Assembly (NCBI GenBank): GCA_019113825.1
Contig: DXGR01000102.1
Span: 16,970-80,969, forward strand
Origin: Candidatus Stackebrandtia excrementipullorum
GTDB taxonomy: Bacteria > Actinomycetota > Actinomycetes > Mycobacteriales > Micromonosporaceae
DNA: 64,000 nucleotides
Direction: 5' to 3'
Each line of letters opens with the position of its first letter. The stretch's first letter is position 1. The notes beneath the pieces are model-generated. The model had not been told where the DNA came from. It worked only from the letters and a program-made list of their open reading frames with translations, and searched no databases. Positions 17,671 through 26,273 of the stretch are shown here, in pieces. A program made the translations under genes and the position numbers.

Positions 17671-20343
17671 CTATTCCCCGTAGAAGACGCGTTCGCTGAT
17701 CTGGTGGGCGTGGCGGGCCGTCCGCAGGTACGAGTCCAGGAAGCTGCCGGGCTCGTCGTCTTCGCGAAGCACCGCCAGCATCAACGACAGATCCCTGCCG
17801 GGACCGGGAAGCTGGTCCGACGGCTTACCGGCGGCCAACGTCAACGCGTCCCGCGCCCGTGACGCGTTGATCCATGCCTGCCGCAGTTCGGCCGCGTCGT
17901 CACCGGCGATCAGTCCGGCTTCGACCGCCGCGGCCAGCGCCGACAACGTCGACGTGGTCCGAAGAGCCGGTATCGCGTCCGCATGCTGAAGCTGCAACAT
18001 CTGCACCGCCCATTCCACGTCCGTCAAACCACCGGGCCCCAGTTTCACGTGCCGGTACCGGTCGGCACCTCGTGGAAGTCGTTCGGTATCGACACGTGCC
18101 TTGACCCGTCGCAGTTCGATCAACTGCTTCGCGTCCAGCCCTCCTGCGGGGTAGCGAATGGGCGCGATCAGTTCGATGAAACGTTCGGCGACGCCCAGGT
18201 CCCCGGCGACGTGCCGTGCCCGTACCAGCGCCTGCCCCTCCCACGGCCTTGACCAGCGTTCGTAGTAGCGCCGATAGGCTTCGACGCTGCGAATGAGCGG
18301 GCCTTGACGTCCCTCCGGACGCAAATCCACGTCCAACCGCATGGCCGGTTCGTGCGCCGGAATCGACAACAGTCGCCGCATCAGCTCGATGGCGGCGACC
18401 GCCTCCTCGGTCTTGTCACCGTCATGAACGAATAGAACGTCCGCGTCGGAGGCGTACGACGTTTCACGACCCCCCAGCCTGCCCATCCCGATCACCGTGA
18501 TCTTGGCAGCGCACCCCTGTGCTCGAGCGGCGATACCCAACACGGTGTCGATGACGGCGTCGGCGACGTCCGACAGGGCATGACCCGTTTCGACGATGTC
18601 GAGATGCCCCAGGATGTCGGCGCACGCGATACGCAGCAGCTCCCTCCGTCGAATCGATCGCACCGCGGAAACGGCCTTGTCGGGTTCGGTGTGACGTGCG
18701 GCGGCGGCCGCCATCCCCTCCTTCAGATCCTCAAGGTCGCGGGGCCGCAGATGACCGTCGTCGGACAGGAGCCGGAACGCCGCCGGGTCGCGCAGCAACA
18801 GGTCCGTGATGTAACGAGACGTGGCGAGAATCCTGGCCAGTCGGAGGCTGGTCGGTCCACCGTCGCGCATGACACGTAGGTACCAGTCGGTGCGTCCCAG
18901 TCGCTCGGAGACCTTTCGGTACGCCAGTAGTCCACGGTCCGGCTCGGGCGCGTCGGCGAACTCGCCCAACAGAACCGGGAGCAGAGTCCGTTGAATCGCG
19001 GCGGTGCGGGACACACCCGAAATCAAGGTGGAGATGTGACGCAAAGCCTTCTCGGGGTCGGCGAACCCCAACGCCTCCAGGCGTGTCCGTGCCGCATCGG
19101 GAGTCAGGCGAAGCCCCTGCGAGGGCACCTCGGCAACGGCGTCGAGCAACGGTCGGTAGAAGAGCTTCTCGTGAAGCCGCCGCGCGGTACCGGCGTACCG
19201 GCGCCAATCCCTGTTGAACCCCTCGGTGTCGCGATACCCCAGACCGCGGGCAAGCCAGTGGAGCGGCTCCGGGTCGGCCGGAATCGAGTGGGTGCGGCGC
19301 AGTTTCTGCAACTGCAGTCGGTGTTCCACGACCCGAAGCCACCGGTAGGTTTCGTGGAGCGACTCCCCGTCGCGGCGTGCCAGGTAACCGCCGCCGATCA
19401 GAGCGTCGAGCGCCTCCAAGGTCCCGGTGACCCGAAGAGCCGGGTCGCTCCTACCGTGGACCAGTTGCAACAGTTGCACGGCGAACTCGATGTCGCGTAG
19501 ACCGCCGCGGCCCAGTTTGATCTCCCGTTCGGCGTCGTCACCGGGAAGCTCGGCGACGACACGTCGTCGCATGGCGCGTATCTCGTTGAGCACCTCCCCG
19601 GTGTCGGCGGTGTCCCACACCAGGGGGGAGACCTTGTCCATCCATCCGTTGCCCAGCAATGCGTCCCCCGCGGCGGGTCGCGCCTTCACGAGGGCCTGAA
19701 ATTCCCAGGTGTGTGCCCAGCGGCGGTAGTAAGCGAGATAGCTGTCGATAGTCCTCACCAGTGCGCCGCTACGTCCCTCGGGGCGCAGTCCGGCGTCCAC
19801 GGGCCAGGCGACGGCCGCGCAGATCGACATCATGCGTACGGCCCACTGTGTCGCGACCGTGAGGTTGCCGTCGGCGACGAAGAGCACGTCGACGTCGCTG
19901 ACATAGTTCAGTTCGCGAGCACCGCATTTGCCCATCGCGATCACGGCCAACCGCGTGTCGCCGTCGCAGGGTTGCTCGGTGCGTGCGATACGAACTGCGG
20001 CACGAAGTGTGGCATCGGCGAGATCGGACAGACGGTGGGAGACGTCGAGGACGTCCAACCCGCTGACGAGGTCAAGCGCGCAGATCCGCAGCAGTTGACC
20101 ACGGTAGGCCGCTCTCAGGGCGGCGACACCGGCCGCCTCGTCCAGTTCGGTCAGGTCCAGATGGTCGTGGGTGAGGTACCGCCACGAGCCCGGGTGAGCG
20201 ATCAGGTGGTCGCCCAGGGCCTCGGAGGCGGCCAGGACCGCCTTGATCCGCTTGTCGAGTTGAGCGTCCTCGGCCATAACGGTTCGGGCTTCGGCGTCGG
20301 CTTCCAACAGTCGCGTCAGTTGACGCCGGGACAGTGCGCTCAT
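17671..20343 (-). CDS. glnE: bifunctional glutamine synthetase adenylyltransferase/deadenylase GlnE
   Basis: An 890-residue enzyme that adds and removes AMP on GlnA according to nitrogen status. The two nucleotidyltransferase domains are both visible: N-terminal (deadenylase) GKCGARELNYVSDVDVLFV near residue 155, and C-terminal (adenylylase) GRLGGRETSYASDADVLFV near residue 625. Each keeps the catalytic DxD. The helical GlnD_UR_UTase region follows each one. Actinobacterial GlnE is usually around 1000 residues; the shortage is at the N-terminus, which begins where family members are already ~60-100 residues in. ATG 20343 is eight bases after the amidotransferase stop. Confidence 0.93.
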   Translation of the reverse strand: MSALSRRQLTRLLEADAEARTVMAEDAQLDKRIKAVLAASEALGDHLIAHPGSWRYLTHDHLDLTELDEAAGVAALRAAYRGQLLRICALDLVSGLDVLDVSHRLSDLADATLRAAVRIARTEQPCDGDTRLAVIAMGKCGARELNYVSDVDVLFVADGNLTVATQWAVRMMSICAAVAWPVDAGLRPEGRSGALVRTIDSYLAYYRRWAHTWEFQALVKARPAAGDALLGNGWMDKVSPLVWDTADTGEVLNEIRAMRRRVVAELPGDDAEREIKLGRGGLRDIEFAVQLLQLVHGRSDPALRVTGTLEALDALIGGGYLARRDGESLHETYRWLRVVEHRLQLQKLRRTHSIPADPEPLHWLARGLGYRDTEGFNRDWRRYAGTARRLHEKLFYRPLLDAVAEVPSQGLRLTPDAARTRLEALGFADPEKALRHISTLISGVSRTAAIQRTLLPVLLGEFADAPEPDRGLLAYRKVSERLGRTDWYLRVMRDGGPTSLRLARILATSRYITDLLLRDPAAFRLLSDDGHLRPRDLEDLKEGMAAAAARHTEPDKAVSAVRSIRRRELLRIACADILGHLDIVETGHALSDVADAVIDTVLGIAARAQGCAAKITVIGMGRLGGRETSYASDADVLFVHDGDKTEEAVAAIELMRRLLSIPAHEPAMRLDVDLRPEGRQGPLIRSVEAYRRYYERWSRPWEGQALVRARHVAGDLGVAERFIELIAPIRYPAGGLDAKQLIELRRVKARVDTERLPRGADRYRHVKLGPGGLTDVEWAVQMLQLQHADAIPALRTTSTLSALAAAVEAGLIAGDDAAELRQAWINASRARDALTLAAGKPSDQLPGPGRDLSLMLAVLREDDEPGSFLDSYLRTARHAHQISERVFYGE

Positions 20344-20350
20344 ACGCCGG

Positions 20351-21040
20351 TCAACCGTCCAGAAGGGGCAACGGTGTACCGGCCATGCGTCCCGTTGCCA
20401 AGCCCGCGAACCGCTCGATCACGGGCCGCCACGTGTCCGCGATGTAATCACCGATCCCGTCTACACGTTGGACGAGAGCCTCGTCACCGCCCAGGGCACG
20501 CACCATGTCACCGTCGAGTTCCATGTGGGACTGCACGCCCCAGGCTCGCGGACCGATACGGAAGGCATCGGGCGCTCCGTGAGGAGATGCCGCCAGCGAC
20601 AACGCCGATCCGGGCAAAGCGGTGAGTTCCTCATGCCGCCAAGCGACCACGTCGATGGTCATCGGTGCCGTCCCGAACAGCGGGTCGTCGGAAGCCGCGT
20701 CGCGTCGCGCCAACATGCGGGGCCCGGGCGCAAACGTCTCGACCGGACCGACGGCCCCGCCGAACTCGACGGCCAGCAGCCGGGCCGACGAACAGATCGC
20801 CAGCGTCGGCGTGGCGTCGGCCACCGCCCGTCCCAGCAGGCCGGCCAGGTCCCCCGACCACGGCGACCCACGGCCGCCGCCCAGCGCCACAAGCGCCTCG
20901 TGTTCACCGACCGATTCGGGTATCGAGGCGCCCTCGTGCGGTCGCAGTACGACCGGTTCCACCCCCGCCGACTCCAGCCAGTCACCCAATCGACCAAGGT
21001 GCCAGGTCGGCGCGTTCTCGATTACCAGTGCAGTAGCCAT
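20351..21040 (-). CDS. class I glutamine amidotransferase-like protein
   Basis: A 229-residue protein of the GATase1/GuaA-like group. It opens MATALVIENAPTWHLGRLGDWL. VALGGGRGSPWSGDLAGL near residue 50 resembles the family loop. The nucleophile elbow reads LAICSSARLLAVEFGG, with Cys near residue 83 in place of the usual GxCxGxQ pattern, and the His region is WGVQSHMELDG near residue 170. Substrate unknown. ATG 21040 has TATTCT seven bases upstream. glnE follows with an eight-base gap, so the two are probably co-transcribed. Confidence 0.8.
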   Translation of the reverse strand: MATALVIENAPTWHLGRLGDWLESAGVEPVVLRPHEGASIPESVGEHEALVALGGGRGSPWSGDLAGLLGRAVADATPTLAICSSARLLAVEFGGAVGPVETFAPGPRMLARRDAASDDPLFGTAPMTIDVVAWRHEELTALPGSALSLAASPHGAPDAFRIGPRAWGVQSHMELDGDMVRALGGDEALVQRVDGIGDYIADTWRPVIERFAGLATGRMAGTPLPLLDG

Positions 21041-21047
21041 CCCGTCG

Positions 21048-21053
21048 AGAATA
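21048..21053 (-). promoter_or_regulatory. -10 element for the amidotransferase-glnE operon, leaderless type
   Basis: TATTCT with a seven-base spacer to ATG 21040. It faces the ldcA promoter across about 60 bases. Confidence 0.5.
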
Positions 21054-21116
21054 GTCGCCGCCTCCGCCGGCCCGGCCGGCCACGGCACACCCGGTGGTCC
21101 TGCCCTCTCGAGACCG

Positions 21117-21122
21117 TAGGCT
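21117..21122 (+). promoter_or_regulatory. -10 element for the LD-carboxypeptidase gene, leaderless type
   Basis: TAGGCT then CGGGTC then ATG 21129. Confidence 0.55.
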
Positions 21123-21128
21123 CGGGTC

Positions 21129-22058
21129 ATGACCCCACACGTGACGCGCCCTCGCGCAGTGAAACCCGGCGACATCGTCCGCATCGTGGCTCCCTCCGGG
21201 CCGGTTGATCGCGACCGTGCGGCACCGGGGGTGGCGTTGCTGAAGCGGTGGGGACTCGAGGTGCAGGTCTCCGACCGGGTGTACGACCGCCACGGTTTCC
21301 TCGCCGGCGACGACGAGGCACGCGCACGGGAGTTCAACGACGCTCTCGCCGACCCCGAGGTGAAGGGGATCTTCTGCGCCAGAGGCGGATACGGTGTGAG
21401 TCGGATCGTCGACCGCATCGATTTCGCAGCCGCCCGCGCGCATCCCAAACCGGTCGTCGGATACAGCGACATCACGGTGATACATCAGGGGCTGTACCGG
21501 TACGCGCGCATGGCCGGTGTGCACGGTCCGGTCTTGACGACGTTCCACTCCGACCACGACACCGAAACCGCGGAGCACCTGAAACAGGCCGTCATGTCGA
21601 CCGCGCCGGTAGAGGTACGGCGGGTCGTGACCGAGACCACGGCGTCATTGACACAAGGGGCTTCCGTGACCGGGCCGCTGCTGGGCGGGAACCTGTCGCT
21701 GGTCGTGGACGCGGTCGGAACCGGCACCCACCTCGACTATCGCGGCGCGATCGTACTCCTGGAGGAGATCGGCGAGGAGCCTTACCGAGTCGACCGCATG
21801 TTGACGCAGTTGCTGCGCAGCGGCTCGTTCGACGGCGTGGCCGGTTTCGCTCTGGGCCAGTACACCGCTTGCGACGACAACGGGTGGGGCGTCGACATCA
21901 CCACGGTCCTAGCCGATCGTCTGGGTCCGCTGGACGTGCCGATCCTGGGTGGCCTCCCGCTTGGGCACGGCGACAATCCACGATCGGTCCCCTTGGGGAC
22001 GCAGGCCACATTGAACCCGACCGGGGGGCTGCTGACCGTCACATCCGCGGTGACCTGA
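21129..22058 (+). CDS. ldcA: LD-carboxypeptidase (peptidase S66)
   Basis: A 309-residue cytoplasmic serine peptidase that removes the terminal D-Ala from murein tetrapeptides during peptidoglycan recycling. Motifs are IVAPSGPVDRDR near residue 20, the nucleophile in VVGYSDITVIH near residue 110, the Glu in IVLLEEIGEEPYRVDRML near residue 215 and the His in GGLPLGHGDNPRSVPLG near residue 280, giving a Ser-Glu-His triad. Length is normal. It converges on glnA2, 36 bases from its end. Confidence 0.93.
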   Translation: MTPHVTRPRAVKPGDIVRIVAPSGPVDRDRAAPGVALLKRWGLEVQVSDRVYDRHGFLAGDDEARAREFNDALADPEVKGIFCARGGYGVSRIVDRIDFAAARAHPKPVVGYSDITVIHQGLYRYARMAGVHGPVLTTFHSDHDTETAEHLKQAVMSTAPVEVRRVVTETTASLTQGASVTGPLLGGNLSLVVDAVGTGTHLDYRGAIVLLEEIGEEPYRVDRMLTQLLRSGSFDGVAGFALGQYTACDDNGWGVDITTVLADRLGPLDVPILGGLPLGHGDNPRSVPLGTQATLNPTGGLLTVTSAVT

Positions 22059-22094
22059 GAACCGCCCTTGCCGCGTCAATCGTTACGTCTACGA

Positions 22095-23444
22095 CTAAAG
22101 GTCCCGATACCGATCGAGTTCATAGGCGGTGACCTGTCGTCGGTACTCGTCCCATTCGGCCTGCTTGTTCTTCAGGAAGAAGTCGAAGACGTGCTCGCCC
22201 AGGGTCTCGGCGACCAGTTCGGACTCCGACATCGTGTCGATGGCTTCGGCCAGGTTCGCCGGCAGCTGCCGGTACCCGGCAGCCCTGCGTTCCCGATCGG
22301 TAAGGCTCCATACGTCGTCTTCGGTACCGGGCGGCAGTTCGTAACCCTCCTCGATGCCGCGCAGTCCCGCGCCCAGGAGGACCGCGAACGCCAGGTATGG
22401 GTTGGCGGCCGAGTCCAACGACCTCAGCTCCACTCGCGCAGAGTTGGGTTTGCCGTAAGCCGGAACCCGCACCAGCGCGGAACGGTTTCGGTGTCCCCAG
22501 CAGACGTAGGCGGGCGATTCGGTGACCTGGTTCGCCAACGGCATGGGAAACAACCGTTTGTAGGAGTTGACCCACTGGTTGGTGATGGCGGTGTATTCGG
22601 GCGCATGCCGTAGCAACCCCGCGATGAAGGCCTTCCCCGTCTTGGACAACTTGATCTCGTCGGCGGGGTCGTGAAATACGTTCGTTTCGCCTTCGAACAA
22701 CGACATGTGGGTGTGCATTCCACTGCCGGGCTGGTGAGTCAACGGTTTCGGCATGAAGCTCGCCTGAACGCCCGCGGAGGTGGCCACCTCCTTCACAACG
22801 TGGCGAAACGTCATGATGTTGTCGGCGGTGGCGAGCGCATCGGCGTACCGCAGGTCGATCTCCTGCTGCCCAGGAGCCACCTCGTGGTGGCTGAACTCCA
22901 CGGAGATACCGATGCGTTCCAGGGCCAGGATCGCCTGCCTCCGGAAGTCGCGGGCGACCGAGTGCGTGGTGTGATCGAAATAGCCGCCCTCGTCGACGGG
23001 TACCAGCCGACCGTCGGCCCCCAGATCCGGTTTGAACAGGAAGAACTCGATCTCGGGGTGGGTGTAGAACGTGAATCCGCGGTCGGCGGCCCGTGACAGG
23101 GCACGGCGCAGCACGTGGCGCGGGTCGGCCCAGCTCGGGGCACCGTCCGGAGTCACAATGTCGCAGAAGATGCGGGCGCTTTCTCCGATACCGGCGCCCT
23201 CGAACGGGAAGACCTGAAACGTCGTCGCGTCCGGCATGGCGATCATGTCGGATTCATAAACCCGCGCGAACCCTTCCACCGCCGAACCGTCGAATCCGAT
23301 GCCCTCGTCGAACGCCGATTCCAGTTCCGCCGGTGCCACGCTGACCGATTTCAGCGTGCCCAGGACATCGGTGAACCACAACCGGACGAACCGGATGTCA
23401 CGCTCCTCCAGAGTCCGAAGCACGAACTCCTGCTGCCGTTCCAT
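22095..23444 (-). CDS. glnA2: glutamine synthetase-like protein GlnA2 type
   Basis: A 449-residue GSI-alpha-type protein very close in sequence style to mycobacterial GlnA2 (MERQQEFVLRTLEERDIRFVRLWFTDVLG). The fold and active-site motifs are present: PEIEFFLFKP, GSGMHTHMS, NQWVNSYKRL and NRSALVRVP. The Tyr adenylylated in GlnA is replaced: the region reads EDDVWSLTDRE, so GlnE should not modify it. Streptomyces relatives act as gamma-glutamylpolyamine synthetases, so true glutamine synthesis is uncertain. ATG 23444 has AGGAGG ten bases upstream. A GAAAC-N6-GTAAC half-operator lies about 105 bases upstream. Confidence 0.9.
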   Translation of the reverse strand: MERQQEFVLRTLEERDIRFVRLWFTDVLGTLKSVSVAPAELESAFDEGIGFDGSAVEGFARVYESDMIAMPDATTFQVFPFEGAGIGESARIFCDIVTPDGAPSWADPRHVLRRALSRAADRGFTFYTHPEIEFFLFKPDLGADGRLVPVDEGGYFDHTTHSVARDFRRQAILALERIGISVEFSHHEVAPGQQEIDLRYADALATADNIMTFRHVVKEVATSAGVQASFMPKPLTHQPGSGMHTHMSLFEGETNVFHDPADEIKLSKTGKAFIAGLLRHAPEYTAITNQWVNSYKRLFPMPLANQVTESPAYVCWGHRNRSALVRVPAYGKPNSARVELRSLDSAANPYLAFAVLLGAGLRGIEEGYELPPGTEDDVWSLTDRERRAAGYRQLPANLAEAIDTMSESELVAETLGEHVFDFFLKNKQAEWDEYRRQVTAYELDRYRDL

Positions 23445-23547
23445 ATGCCCCACGCCTCCTGGCCGTTGCATGCCCACCTGTCATGTCCGGCGTCGACCTT
23501 ATTGCCTGGTAACCGCGCCGGTCGTCCGACCAGTCTGCCTTGCCGGT

Positions 23548-23563
23548 GTTACGGGCGTGTTTC
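23548..23563 (-). promoter_or_regulatory. possible GlnR half-operator for glnA2
   Basis: On the minus strand GAAAC (23563-23559) and GTAAC (23552-23548) are six bases apart, the central pair of a GlnR box. Outer elements are poor (GTGAC eight bases before; AAGGC after). Confidence 0.35.
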
Positions 23564-23613
23564 CCGGCTCGGTCACGTGGCCGTCGATCCCGCGTACTGC
23601 CAGTATGGTCGTC

Positions 23614-24306
23614 ATGGCGTTTGAAGACGTACGTTTGCCCGACGTAACGGGCATGTCGGTGGGGATCCTGGGCGGTACCGGCCCGCAGGGAAGAGGTCTG
23701 GGGTATCGGCTGGCCCGAGCTGGGCACCGCATCGTGATCGGGTCGCGTGACGCCGACAAGGCCGCTGCGACGGCTCGCGAACTGGCGGCGATGCCTCGCG
23801 TCGAGTCGGCATCGGTGGAGGGAGCCGACAACCGCACCGCGTGCGACACCGACATCGTGATCGTGGCGGTGCCGTGGACGGGACACGAACGATTGTTGAC
23901 CGAGTTGACAGACGCCTTGGCGGACAGGGTCGTCGTCGACTGTGTCAACCCGTTGGGGTTCGACGAACGTGGACCCTACGCGCTCACCGTCCCCGACGGC
24001 AGCGCCGCACAGCAGGCCGCACGACTGCTGCCGGGGTCTCGTGTCACGGCAGCGTTTCATCACGTCTCGGCGGTGTTGTTGGCCGATCCCGAGGTCGACC
24101 TGATCGCCACCGACGTCCTGGTCCTGGGCGACGACCGCGAGGCGACCGGCATCGTGCAGGCGCTGGCGACCGGTGTGGACGGTATGCGCGGGGTGTTCGG
24201 CGGTCGGTTGCGTAACGCCGGACAGGTTGAGGCGTTGACCGCCAACCTTATTGCGGTCAACCGTCGTTACAAGACGCACTCGGGTCTTCGCGTCACCGGA
24301 GTTTGA
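23614..24306 (+). CDS. npdG: F420-dependent NADP oxidoreductase NpdG
   Basis: A 230-residue enzyme transferring hydride between NADPH and coenzyme F420. The N-terminal Rossmann fold has GILGGTGPQGRGLGYRLARAGH at residues ~17-38 and IGSRDADKA, which binds the NADP phosphate. TDIVIVAVPW, VVDCVNPL and the C-terminal TANLIAVNRRYKTHSGLRVTG match the archaeal/actinobacterial family. An in-frame ATG nine bases earlier (23605) is equally possible, and neither has a clear ribosome site. It is divergent from glnA2. A presence signal for F420 biology. Confidence 0.9.
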   Translation: MAFEDVRLPDVTGMSVGILGGTGPQGRGLGYRLARAGHRIVIGSRDADKAAATARELAAMPRVESASVEGADNRTACDTDIVIVAVPWTGHERLLTELTDALADRVVVDCVNPLGFDERGPYALTVPDGSAAQQAARLLPGSRVTAAFHHVSAVLLADPEVDLIATDVLVLGDDREATGIVQALATGVDGMRGVFGGRLRNAGQVEALTANLIAVNRRYKTHSGLRVTGV

Positions 24307-24316
24307 GGAGGCACCC

Positions 24317-25069
24317 GTGCACGATGACCTGGGACGAGACTTCGAGCCGTTCACGCCGCAACGTGTGGTCTCGTTGGTACCGTCCATAACGGAGGCGGTG
24401 GCGTCGGTGGATGCTCGCCTGTTGGTCGGTGCGACCGACTACTGCACACACCCGGCCGACTTGTCGGTGCGTCGTGTCGGCGGCAGCAAATACCCGGACG
24501 TGGCGGCCGTACTGGCCTGCGGCCCTGATCTCGTGTTGGCCAACGCCGAAGAGAATCGGCGGGTCGACGTCGAGGCGGTCGAAGCGGCCGGGGTGCCCGT
24601 GTGGGTGTGTTACCCGACGACGGTGCTCGAGGCACTGGCCTCGGCGTCACGTATGTTCACCGACGCGCTACAGGTGCCGGAACCCGCATGGGTGGAACGG
24701 GCTCGTCGTGTTTGGGCCGAGCCGGCACCGATGATCGGGACGGCGGTGATCCCGATCTGGCGCAAACCGTGGATGGTGTTGGGCGGAGCCACGTTCGCCG
24801 GCGACGTGCTGCAACGATTGGGTGTACACAACGTGTTCGCGTCGTCCGATGAGAGCTACCCGACGATGAATGTGGAGCGTATTCTCGCCGCGCAACCCGA
24901 CTTGGTGGTACTTCCCGACGAACCGTATCGGTTCACCGTCGACGACGGGCCGTCGTTTTTCGCTCCGACGCCCGCGCGCCTGGTCAACGGTCGCTATCTG
25001 ACCTGGCACGGTCCCAGTTTGGCCGAGGCCCGGGACGTGTTGGCCGAACAGTTGTCGACCGACCTCTGA
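24317..25069 (+). CDS. helical-backbone metal receptor/BtuF-like protein without signal peptide
   Basis: A 250-residue protein with the fold of vitamin B12/siderophore-type binding proteins: RVVSLVPSITEAV near residue 18, GATDYCTHP, VGGSKYPDVAAVLACGPDLVLAN, MNVERILAAQPDLVVLPDEP and WHGPSLAEA. Such proteins normally are secreted lipoproteins, but no signal sequence or lipobox exists here, so it is probably cytoplasmic and its ligand is unknown. GTG 24317 is preferred because GAGGAGG lies five bases upstream; it starts 11 bases after npdG ends, suggesting co-transcription. Confidence 0.8.
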   Translation: MHDDLGRDFEPFTPQRVVSLVPSITEAVASVDARLLVGATDYCTHPADLSVRRVGGSKYPDVAAVLACGPDLVLANAEENRRVDVEAVEAAGVPVWVCYPTTVLEALASASRMFTDALQVPEPAWVERARRVWAEPAPMIGTAVIPIWRKPWMVLGGATFAGDVLQRLGVHNVFASSDESYPTMNVERILAAQPDLVVLPDEPYRFTVDDGPSFFAPTPARLVNGRYLTWHGPSLAEARDVLAEQLSTDL

Positions 25070-25176
25070 CCACTCACCGCCGTTTTCCACTCACCCGGCG
25101 TCGAGGCACTTCACCGTTGTGTGCACCGATCGGTAGCCGCCACCGGCCCGGTAGGAAACCGCAGTGACGCAACGGT

Positions 25177-25380
25177 TCAAAGGTCGTTCTCACTGTCTGT
25201 GGAACCGCGCCGAAACGCCGCCACTCCGAGGCCGACGGCGATGAGCGCGAACAGCACCAGCATGACCGGCATCGTGTCCAGCCGTGTCACACGCGTCACC
25301 AGTTGCGCGACAAAAGGAGTCGCCATCCCCACCAGCGCAACGAGCGCGATGGCCCGCCGATTCCGCCGCATCCACTCCAC
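25177..25380 (-). CDS. small two-segment membrane protein
   Basis: A 67-residue protein, MEWMRRNRRAIALVALVGMA..., with two hydrophobic stretches (residues ~11-25 and ~38-56) and an acidic tail (STDSENDL). No family is recognised. GTG 25380 follows the TVP38 stop by five bases and has AAAGGG upstream, so it is the second gene of that operon. Longer frames upstream overlap the TVP38 gene and are unlikely. Confidence 0.6.
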   Translation of the reverse strand: MEWMRRNRRAIALVALVGMATPFVAQLVTRVTRLDTMPVMLVLFALIAVGLGVAAFRRGSTDSENDL

Positions 25381-25385
25381 TGTGT

Positions 25386-26189
25386 TTACCCTTTCCGAGC
25401 CGATGGGGCCGTCTCGACGTTGTGAACACGGTCGCCGTTGCGCCGTCCGATCCGTCGCCGAATGAACCATGCGGCCACGACACCGAAAACCCCCACCGCC
25501 GTTGCCACGGCACCGGCCAACGGGAGGTTTCGGTGGTCAACGACGGCACCGCCTACGGCGGTGAAGCCCACCGCTCCGGGAATCGTCGCCAACAAGGTCC
25601 CCAGCAAAAAATGACGGTAACGTATCGCCGCGGTGCCCGCCGCGTAGGAGGTGACCCCATAGTGCGTAACCGGCACCATGCGAATGATCCAGATACCCAT
25701 CACGCCGTCTCGCTCAAGCCAGGCGTCGACGGTGGTCAGCTGCCGTTTGAGCCAGCCCGACACCGACCGCGAACCACCACGGTCGTCATGCTCCGACCAC
25801 GACCGCAGTTTCGCGGCCGTGTACTCGCGGCCCAACAGCCTTCCCGCGACGAACGCCACCGATGCACCCAACAACGCGCCGACCAGAATGTAAACGGCCG
25901 CCGGGACCCATCCGAACAATGCGCCGGCCGTCACGGCCACGACCGTGCGCGGGATCATGATCAGAATCGCTCCGGCCACGCTCAGCGTCGCCAGTATCGT
26001 CTCCGTGGCGCCTCTTCGGCCCCAACCGGTCAACCACGGTTCCGGGTCCGGTACTCCGGTCACGGCAACCGTCACCCCCGCAACGGTCAAACCCGTGACC
26101 AGCAACAGGAAGCGCCCCCGCCCACCACCGATTCGGCTCAATGCACCGCGCCGAGGGCCGCGGGACGGTGAAGGGGCGGGTGAGGTCAC
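25386..26189 (-). CDS. TVP38/TMEM64 (DedA-like) membrane protein
   Basis: A 267-residue multi-pass membrane protein. The SNARE-associated Golgi/VTT domain is recognisable: GAILIMIPRTVVAVTAGALFG, ILVGALLGASVAFVAGRLLGR, WIIRMVPVTHYGVTSYAAG and GTLLATIPGAVGFTAVGGA. About six membrane segments. Relatives may act as lipid scramblases or in membrane homeostasis. The frame also has a GTG at 26198, but TAGCGT lies exactly seven bases before GTG 26189, so I choose the shorter form. The next gene starts five bases after its stop. Confidence 0.85.
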   Translation of the reverse strand: MTSPAPSPSRGPRRGALSRIGGGRGRFLLLVTGLTVAGVTVAVTGVPDPEPWLTGWGRRGATETILATLSVAGAILIMIPRTVVAVTAGALFGWVPAAVYILVGALLGASVAFVAGRLLGREYTAAKLRSWSEHDDRGGSRSVSGWLKRQLTTVDAWLERDGVMGIWIIRMVPVTHYGVTSYAAGTAAIRYRHFLLGTLLATIPGAVGFTAVGGAVVDHRNLPLAGAVATAVGVFGVVAAWFIRRRIGRRNGDRVHNVETAPSARKG

Positions 26190-26196
26190 GTCGGCC

Positions 26197-26202
26197 ACGC
26201 TA
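26197..26202 (-). promoter_or_regulatory. -10 element for the TVP38 operon, leaderless type
   Basis: TAGCGT on the minus strand, seven bases before GTG 26189. It overlaps the alternative GTG at 26198 and so argues against that start. Confidence 0.5.
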
Positions 26203-26273
26203 CCCGCCGACCGAAACCCCCGGCGACGACCTCACCCCCCTCCACCGTTCACGCCGGAGGCGACGTTGGAGGT

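Noticed and set aside
23299..23613. Long N-terminal extension of NpdG
   Set aside because: It is antisense to the glnA2 start; the Rossmann motif requires only the 23605/23614 starts.
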